Source: Lysobacterales bacterium UBA2790
GTDB taxonomy: Bacteria > Pseudomonadota > Gammaproteobacteria > Xanthomonadales > Xanthomonadaceae
Direction: 5' to 3'
Assembly: GCA_002352135.1 (NCBI GenBank)
Contig: DEHW01000096.1
Coordinates: 1,916-12,849, forward strand
DNA length: 10,934 nucleotides
Part shown: positions 6,605-10,934 of the stretch, piece by piece
How the letters are laid out: each line of letters begins with the position of its first letter
Numbering within the stretch: position 1 is the first letter of the stretch
Translations under genes and position numbers: made by a program
The notes under the pieces: model-generated
Database searches by the model: none
What the model saw: the letters and a program-made list of their open reading frames with translations, nothing else
Told to the model about the DNA's origin: nothing

Positions 6605-8443
6605 TCAACCGCGCTTCATGAAGTTGAAGAACTCTTCGTTGGTCTTGGTGTTCTTCATCTTGTCGAGCAGGAACTCGATGGCAGCGAGTTCGTCCATAGG
6701 ATGCAGCAACTTGCGCAGGATCCAGATCTTCTGCAGGAAGTCGGGATCGATCAGCAGCTCTTCACGGCGCGTCCCTGAACGATTGATGTTGATCGCGGGG
6801 TAAACGCGCTTCTCGGTGATACGACGATCCAGATGCACTTCCATGTTGCCAGTGCCCTTGAACTCTTCGTAGATCACCTCGTCCATCTTGCTGCCCGTAT
6901 CCACCAGCGCTGTGGCAATGATGGTCAAGGAGCCGCCTTCTTCCACATTGCGCGCCGCACCGAAGAATCGCTTGGGGCGCTGCAGGGCATTGGCGTCAAC
7001 ACCACCGGTCAGCACCTTGCCGGAACTCGGCACCACGGTGTTGTAGGCGCGCGCCAGACGAGTGATCGAGTCGAGCAGAATCACCACGTCCTTCTTGTGC
7101 TCGACCAGACGTTTGGCGCGCTCGATCACCATCTCGGCCACCTGCACATGGCGTGCAGCGGGTTCGTCGAAGGTGGAACTGACCACTTCACCACGCACGG
7201 TACGAGTCATTTCGGTGACCTCTTCCGGGCGCTCGTCGATCAACAGCACCATCAGGTGCACATCAGGGTGATTGTAGGAAATGGCCGAAGCGATGTTCTG
7301 CAACAACATGGTCTTGCCGGCCTTCGGCGGCGAGACGATCAGACCGCGCTGACCTTTGCCGATTGGGCTCATCAGATCCATGATGCGGCCGGTGATGTCC
7401 TCGGTCGAACCATTGCCACGCTCCAGCACGAAGCGCTGGCGCGGGAACAACGGGGTGAGGTTCTCGAACAGCACCTTGTTCTTCGAGGCTTCCGGCGGCT
7501 CACCGTTGATAGTGTCGACCTTGGCCAGGGCGAAATAGCGTTCGCCATCCTTCGGCGAACGGATCTTGCCGGTCATGTAGTCGCCCGTCCGCAGATTGAA
7601 GCGACGGATCTGGCTCGGCGAGATATAGACGTCATCCGGTCCGGCCAGATAACTGGCCTCGGCACCGCGCAGGAAACCGTAGCCGTCGGGCAGGATTTCC
7701 AGCACGCCCTCGCCCGCGACGCCTTCGCCGTAACGGGTAAGCACCTTCAGAATGGCAAAGGTGACGTCCTGTTTGCGCATGCGCGCGACGCCATCGGTGA
7801 TGCGCAAGGTCTCGGCCAGATCGAGCAACTGACCGGCGTTCATGCGCTTGAGCTCGGTCAGGCTGTAGGTCGGCAGATCGGCGGGCGGCTGATAGTGCTG
7901 ATAACTCTGGCCACCGCCACTCTCGTCGCCGTCACCTGCCTCGCCTGGATTGCCGCCACGCGACTCGCGTTCGCGATTGCGCCGCTCACGACGCCGCTCA
8001 CGGAACTCGCGACGACTTTCGCGGCGCTCACGACGCGCGGCTTCGGCCGCTTCGTCCAGTGGTGCATCGCCACCCTCAGCGTCGGAGTCGCCAGACGCGC
8101 CGGTTGCCGCGTCCGACGAGCTGACAGAGGCCTGATCAGCAGTCGAAACCGGGGCGGGCGCGGGGGCGTTTTCCAGCGCCGAAGCATGGGGTGCCGATGT
8201 CATCGGTGACTCAGACGGCACGGTACTTTCGGGCTCGGCGGCGCGAGCATCGGCAACCGCCGGGGCGTGTCTTGGACGCCGAGGTGCGCGTTCGCGAGGC
8301 GGATGACTGGCAGGCGTTTCAGACACCGACTCAGCAGTCACCTCGGGGGCGTTGATCGACGCCGTTGCAGCAGCAATGGGCGTAACCGCAGGGGAAACCA
8401 CTACCGAAGACTCGGTCGGGGGAAGGGATTCGTTCTCGGACAA
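6605..8443 (-). CDS. rho: Transcription termination factor Rho with long N-terminal extension
   Basis: Rho is the hexameric RNA-dependent ATPase/translocase that ends transcription of untranslated RNA. From about residue 193 (YSLTELKRM) to the end the 612-residue protein aligns, from memory, with the whole 419-residue E. coli Rho: the N-terminal helical bundle, the RNA-binding cold-shock-like domain with GYGFLRG (254-260) and [20 protein letters not shown] (265-284), Walker A SPPKAGKT (371-378), [13 protein letters not shown] (400-412), Walker B VVILLDS (453-459) and the Q-loop region [10 protein letters not shown] (478-487). Residues 2-192 are a low-complexity Ala/Pro/Ser/Glu-rich extension containing an arginine-dense patch (about 137-162). 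The start is TTG at 8443-8441, with GAGG eight bases upstream; the frame stays open upstream to an ATG at 8599, but no upstream ATG has a comparable ribosome-binding site. It lies on the same strand as trxA, as in other gammaproteobacteria. Confidence 0.96.
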   Translation of the reverse strand: MSENESLPPTESSVVVSPAVTPIAAATASINAPEVTAESVSETPASHPPRERAPRRPRHAPAVADARAAEPESTVPSESPMTSAPHASALENAPAPAPVSTADQASVSSSDAATGASGDSDAEGGDAPLDEAAEAARRERRESRREFRERRRERRNRERESRGGNPGEAGDGDESGGGQSYQHYQPPADLPTYSLTELKRMNAGQLLDLAETLRITDGVARMRKQDVTFAILKVLTRYGEGVAGEGVLEILPDGYGFLRGAEASYLAGPDDVYISPSQIRRFNLRTGDYMTGKIRSPKDGERYFALAKVDTINGEPPEASKNKVLFENLTPLFPRQRFVLERGNGSTEDITGRIMDLMSPIGKGQRGLIVSPPKAGKTMLLQNIASAISYNHPDVHLMVLLIDERPEEVTEMTRTVRGEVVSSTFDEPAARHVQVAEMVIERAKRLVEHKKDVVILLDSITRLARAYNTVVPSSGKVLTGGVDANALQRPKRFFGAARNVEEGGSLTIIATALVDTGSKMDEVIYEEFKGTGNMEVHLDRRITEKRVYPAININRSGTRREELLIDPDFLQKIWILRKLLHPMDELAAIEFLLDKMKNTKTNEEFFNFMKRG

Positions 8444-8793
8444 TTGAGTTACCTCGCTGTTGCGAGCAATAAACAGAGGAAGGGTGGCGGCGTCCGCCTG
8501 CGGCAGCACGATGCCGATCCAACGTCGATCGGAATACATGTGTGGGAACGGGACGGCGATACGAACGCTCATGGACTGCACCGTTTCGGGCATGACCACA
8601 CGGTTCTCGCTCGGACAAATGAAACGCTAACACCGCAGACACCGGCACCGCAAGAGTCATGCTACGGATCGCCACCTTCCAGAGGTCTGCGACCAGCGGG
8701 TGTTCAGGAATTGAGGTGAGTCAAATTGCCGCAGTAGCAGGTTGTCTAGTCTGGGCGGCAGACCCGACGGCAAACCCCAACGAGGAGTTCACG
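8444..8793. promoter_or_regulatory. Rho leader / divergent spacer between rho and the small membrane gene
   Basis: This 350-bp region has no gene I can support. It must carry the rho promoter (minus) and probably that of the small membrane gene (plus); I found no sigma-70 pair good enough to name. Inverted arms CCGATC (8514-8519) and GATCGG (8527-8532) with a 7-base loop would form a hairpin in the rho leader about 70 bases before its start. TTGA-GGTGAG-TCAA at 8711-8724 is a small dyad on the side of the membrane gene. E. coli rho has a long autoregulated leader, so a long leader here would not be surprising. Confidence 0.4.
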
Positions 8794-8937
8794 ATGGACG
8801 CATGGCGCGCGCTACTGACGACCGACGCAGGCCTTTACAGCCTGGCCGGCATTATTTTCATGATCGGCATGGGCGCATTCTTCTACTACAAGTTCCGCAA
8901 ATTCATCCGCGACGAGGAAGCAGGCCGCAAGTCCTGA
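8794..8937 (+). CDS. Small single-span membrane protein, DUF3149-like
   Basis: This 47-codon gene encodes a protein with a short polar N-terminus (MDAWRALLTTDAG), one hydrophobic helix at about residues 14-31 (YSLAGIIFMIGMGAFFYY) and a positively charged tail (KFRKFIRDEEAGRKS). The arrangement implies one inner-membrane span, with the basic tail probably on the cytoplasmic side. The layout and the FMIGMG segment resemble the short proteobacterial proteins grouped as DUF3149, recalled from memory; no function is known to me. Support for a real gene is strong for its size: the ribosome-binding site GAGGAG lies six bases before ATG, and an intrinsic terminator follows 23 bp after the stop. An open frame upstream to 8659 has no suitable start signal. 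It lies between trxA and rho on the opposite strand. Confidence 0.8.
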   Translation: MDAWRALLTTDAGLYSLAGIIFMIGMGAFFYYKFRKFIRDEEAGRKS

Positions 8938-8960
8938 GTCGCCATCGAGTTTGCAGACCG

Positions 8961-8994
8961 ACGAAACGCCGAGCTATCGGCGTTTCGTGTTTTT
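8961..8994 (+). terminator. Intrinsic terminator of the small membrane gene
   Basis: A perfect 12-bp stem (ACGAAACGCCGA at 8961-8972 with its complement at 8977-8988) and a 4-base GCTA loop are followed by GTTTTT. It sits directly after the small membrane gene and 8 bp before the trxA stop codon. On the minus strand no T-run follows the stem, so it mainly serves the plus-strand gene and shields trxA from antisense transcription. Confidence 0.9.
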
Positions 8995-9002
8995 GGCACC
9001 GG

Positions 9003-9329
9003 TCAGATCGCGCGATCCACAAATTGCGCCAGTTGTGACTTGTTGACAGCACCGACCTGGGTCGCTGCCACTTTGCCATCCTTGAACAGAATCAGCGTCG
9101 GGATGCCGCGCACCGCGAACTGACGCGGCGTCGCCGGGTTGTGGTCGACATTGACCTTGACCACCTTCAGCTTGCCCGCGTACTCGCCCGCCAATTGATC
9201 GATCACCGGACCGATCATCTTGCAGGGGCCGCACCATTCGGCCCAAAAATCAACCAGTACAGGTTCGCTGGACTGCAGCACTTCCGCAGCGAAGTCGGCA
9301 TCGCCGACGTGTTTGACCAGATCGCTCAC
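9003..9329 (-). CDS. trxA: Thioredoxin 1
   Basis: This is a cytoplasmic disulfide reductant that donates electrons from thioredoxin reductase to ribonucleotide reductase, methionine sulfoxide reductase and other targets. The 108-residue protein has the classical active site W32-C33-G34-P35-C36 in VLVDFWAEWCGPCKMIGP, the conserved VNVDHNP segment (59-65) and the cis-proline loop GIPTLILFKDG (75-85, P77). The length matches E. coli TrxA (109 residues). The GTG at 9329 is chosen because GGGAG lies seven bases upstream and the product begins at the normal thioredoxin N-terminus; the frame is open upstream to 9449, but those residues do not resemble thioredoxin. It is divergent from rhlB and on the same strand as rho. 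Confidence 0.96.
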   Translation of the reverse strand: MSDLVKHVGDADFAAEVLQSSEPVLVDFWAEWCGPCKMIGPVIDQLAGEYAGKLKVVKVNVDHNPATPRQFAVRGIPTLILFKDGKVAATQVGAVNKSQLAQFVDRAI

Positions 9330-9380
9330 TCGCTTGCTCCCGAAGACGGACGAATTGTGGTGCGTGGCATCTCTCCCCCC

Positions 9381-9409
9381 AGTACAGGATCGCCGGAGTG
9401 GATTGCCAA
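9381..9409 (-). promoter_or_regulatory. Candidate sigma-70 promoter for trxA
   Basis: On the minus strand TTGGCA (9409-9404, five of six consensus matches) is followed after exactly 17 bases by TGTACT (9386-9381, four of six). Transcription would start near 9374, about 45 bases before the trxA GTG. Position, orientation and spacing fit well, but short motifs like this arise by chance. Confidence 0.5.
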
Positions 9410-9548
9410 AGCATGGGCTACACTTGGGGCTGGACTTCGACAAACACAAGCATCGTCGTTCGCGCTACCTGCCCGCTAGGAAGCAGTGTGCGGACATTGG
9501 CGGTCATCACGCAAGCGGACACCGACTCGGTGGATCGCCGGGAATTTC

Positions 9549-10844
9549 ATGAGCGACAAACCCCTGACTGATATCGCGTTCTCCACTCTGGACTTGCAAC
9601 CCACTTTGCTGGCCGGGTTGGAATCCGCCGGATTCTCGCGTTGCACACCGATTCAGGCCCTGACCTTGCCGCTGGCTCTGCAGGGGCGCGATGTCGCTGG
9701 TCAGGCACAAACCGGCACCGGCAAGACCATCGCCTTTCTGGTCGCAGTGGTGAATCGATTGCTGACCCGTCCCGCCATCGCCAACCGGGGTGATACCGAT
9801 CCACGAGCACTGATTCTGGCACCGACGCGAGAGCTGGCCATCCAGATCCAGAAAGATGCCCACAAGATCGCCGCGGATACGGGACTTCGTTTTGCACTGA
9901 TCTACGGCGGCATCGACTACGACAAGCAACGCGAGATGCTGCGTGCGGGCTGCGATGTGATCATTGCGACGCCGGGCAGGTTGATCGACTACTACCGGCA
10001 GAAGGTCTTTTCACTGGCGGCCTGCGAGGCGGTCGTGATGGATGAAGCAGATCGCATGTTCGACTTGGGTTTCATCAAGGACATCCGCTTCCTGCTGCGC
10101 CGCATGCCGGGCGCCAAGGAACGTCAGAGCCTGCTGTTCTCAGCCACTCTTAGCCACCGCGTGCTCGAGCTGGCCTATGAGCATATGAACGAGCCGGAGA
10201 AACTGACCGTCGAAACCGAGACGATCACGGCGGCGCGGGTGCGTCAGGTGGTGTATTTCCCGGCCGCCGAAGAAAAGCTCCCGCTGCTGCTGAATCTGCT
10301 GCGCCAGAACGACGCGCGTCGCAGCATGATCTTCGTCAACACCAAGATCGCCGCTGAGAAAGTGCAACGCCGCCTGGAACGCCACGGACACAGTGTGGCA
10401 GTACTGTCCGGTGATGTGCCGCAGAAGAAGCGCCAGAGCCTGCTCGCCAAGTTCCAGCGCGGAGAACTGCATATTCTGGTGGCCACCGACGTCGCCGCGC
10501 GCGGCTTGCACATCGATGCCGTCAGTCACGTCTACAACTACGATCTGCCGAACGACTGCGAGGACTACGTGCATCGCATCGGGCGCACCGCCCGGCTTGG
10601 TGCCGAGGGCGACGCGATCAGCTTCGCCTGCGACATGTACGCGATGAGCCTGCCGGACATCGAGGCCTACATCGAGCAGAAGATCCCCACCGCTTCGGTC
10701 ACCGCCGAGTTGCTGGCACCCGTGCCGGTCATCGAGCGCCCGTCGACGCCGACAGCACCCGCCGCAGACGATGCGGACAACGACGAGCCAGCGCAAACTG
10801 GTGCGACCAATCCAGCGGCACGGCGGCGCCGTCGGCGCCGTTGA
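9549..10844 (+). CDS. rhlB: DEAD-box ATP-dependent RNA helicase RhlB
   Basis: RhlB unwinds structured RNA using ATP and, in enterics, works with RNase E and PNPase in mRNA decay. The 431-residue protein shows the ordered DEAD-box motifs: Q-motif (about 29-36, PIQ), motif I AQTGTGKT (53-60), Ia APTREL (91-96), TPGR (141-144), II DEAD (165-168), III SAT (198-200), IV MIFVNTK (260-266), [12 protein letters not shown] (312-322) and [10 protein letters not shown] (342-349). After the core, residues about 390-423 are Pro/Ala/Asp-rich and disordered-looking, and the last seven residues are all arginine. An arginine-rich tail is also known in E. coli RhlB. The ATG at 9549 has GGGA seven bases upstream; the frame is open to 9486 without a better start. 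The symbol rests on the helicase type, the length and the trxA/rho neighbourhood. Confidence 0.92.
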   Translation: MSDKPLTDIAFSTLDLQPTLLAGLESAGFSRCTPIQALTLPLALQGRDVAGQAQTGTGKTIAFLVAVVNRLLTRPAIANRGDTDPRALILAPTRELAIQIQKDAHKIAADTGLRFALIYGGIDYDKQREMLRAGCDVIIATPGRLIDYYRQKVFSLAACEAVVMDEADRMFDLGFIKDIRFLLRRMPGAKERQSLLFSATLSHRVLELAYEHMNEPEKLTVETETITAARVRQVVYFPAAEEKLPLLLNLLRQNDARRSMIFVNTKIAAEKVQRRLERHGHSVAVLSGDVPQKKRQSLLAKFQRGELHILVATDVAARGLHIDAVSHVYNYDLPNDCEDYVHRIGRTARLGAEGDAISFACDMYAMSLPDIEAYIEQKIPTASVTAELLAPVPVIERPSTPTAPAADDADNDEPAQTGATNPAARRRRRRR

Positions 10845-10845
10845 G

Positions 10846-10934
10846 ATGGACTTGCGCATGCTGCCGGACAGCCGCTCGTTGCGATGGCCTCAGCTCGCGC
10901 TGGGTGTGGCGGTCGCCATGCTGCTGTGGATGCT
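10846..10934 (+). CDS. Start of an unidentified gene with an N-terminal membrane segment (runs off window)
   Basis: An open frame begins with ATG at 10846, one base after the rhlB stop, and stays open for 29 codons to the window edge. An in-frame ATG at 10858 is an alternative start with a slightly better AGATGGA patch upstream. The peptide has a charged beginning (RMLPDSRSLRWPQ) and then a hydrophobic stretch LALGVAVAMLLWM, typical of an N-terminal membrane anchor or signal. Too little is visible to name a family. The tight spacing suggests co-transcription with rhlB. Confidence 0.45.
   Translation, partial: MDLRMLPDSRSLRWPQLALGVAVAMLLWM

Noticed and set aside
6833..8209. A 458-codon plus-strand open frame opposite rho
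   Set aside because: It mirrors strongly conserved Rho codons on the other strand and resembles no protein family; long antisense frames are expected at this base composition.
8331..8675. A 114-codon minus-strand frame overlapping the rho start, considered as a rho leader peptide
   Set aside because: It overlaps rho out of frame by more than 100 bp, unlike the short leader peptide of E. coli rho, and has no good ribosome-binding site.
9330..9449. Longer thioredoxin with 40 extra N-terminal residues
   Set aside because: The extra residues do not resemble a thioredoxin, would cover the candidate promoter, and the GTG at 9329 has a good ribosome-binding site and gives the standard length.
1..10934. 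Search for CRISPR arrays, insertion sequences, tRNA/rRNA genes, phage or defence genes and tandem repeats
   Set aside because: None seen: the window is almost fully occupied by recognisable housekeeping genes with uniform composition and no direct-repeat arrays or transposase motifs.

Overview
The window is high-GC chromosomal DNA carrying ordinary, densely packed housekeeping genes of a gammaproteobacterium. The gene set and order suggest a Xanthomonadales-type organism (Xanthomonadaceae or Rhodanobacteraceae). This rests on an mla operon that ends in mlaA, a rhlB/trxA/rho cluster, and a Rho protein with a long N-terminal extension. The assignment is inference from content and layout; no database was searched.

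Bases 1-1457 (minus strand) hold the N-terminal 485 codons of putA (proline catabolism), which continues beyond base 1. A 169-bp divergent spacer separates it from a plus-strand operon, mlaF-mlaE-mlaD-mlaC-mlaB-mlaA (1627-5516). This operon encodes the whole retrograde phospholipid trafficking system: inner-membrane ABC complex MlaFEDB, periplasmic carrier MlaC and outer-membrane lipoprotein MlaA. Several of its genes overlap or nearly touch. A RIO-type kinase gene (5611-6465) follows on the same strand after 94 bp.

Bases 6541-9548 carry rho (minus), a 47-codon gene for a single-span membrane protein (plus) and trxA (minus). rhlB (plus, 9549-10844) diverges from trxA. This is the gammaproteobacterial rhlB/trxA/rho neighbourhood with one small gene inserted. 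Two strong intrinsic terminators are visible, one behind rho and one behind the small membrane gene. The last 89 bases begin another plus-strand reading frame that cannot be identified.

Functionally there are three themes: proline oxidation, outer-membrane lipid asymmetry, and RNA metabolism (Rho termination, RhlB helicase, thioredoxin as neighbour). I found no mobile element, CRISPR array, tRNA, rRNA or defence system, and no convincing undescribed system. The points most worth a second look are the roughly 190-residue low-complexity, arginine-rich N-terminal part of Rho and its TTG start, the small membrane gene between trxA and rho, the cysteine at the end of the MlaC signal peptide, and a PutA without the DNA-binding domain that represses put genes in enterics.
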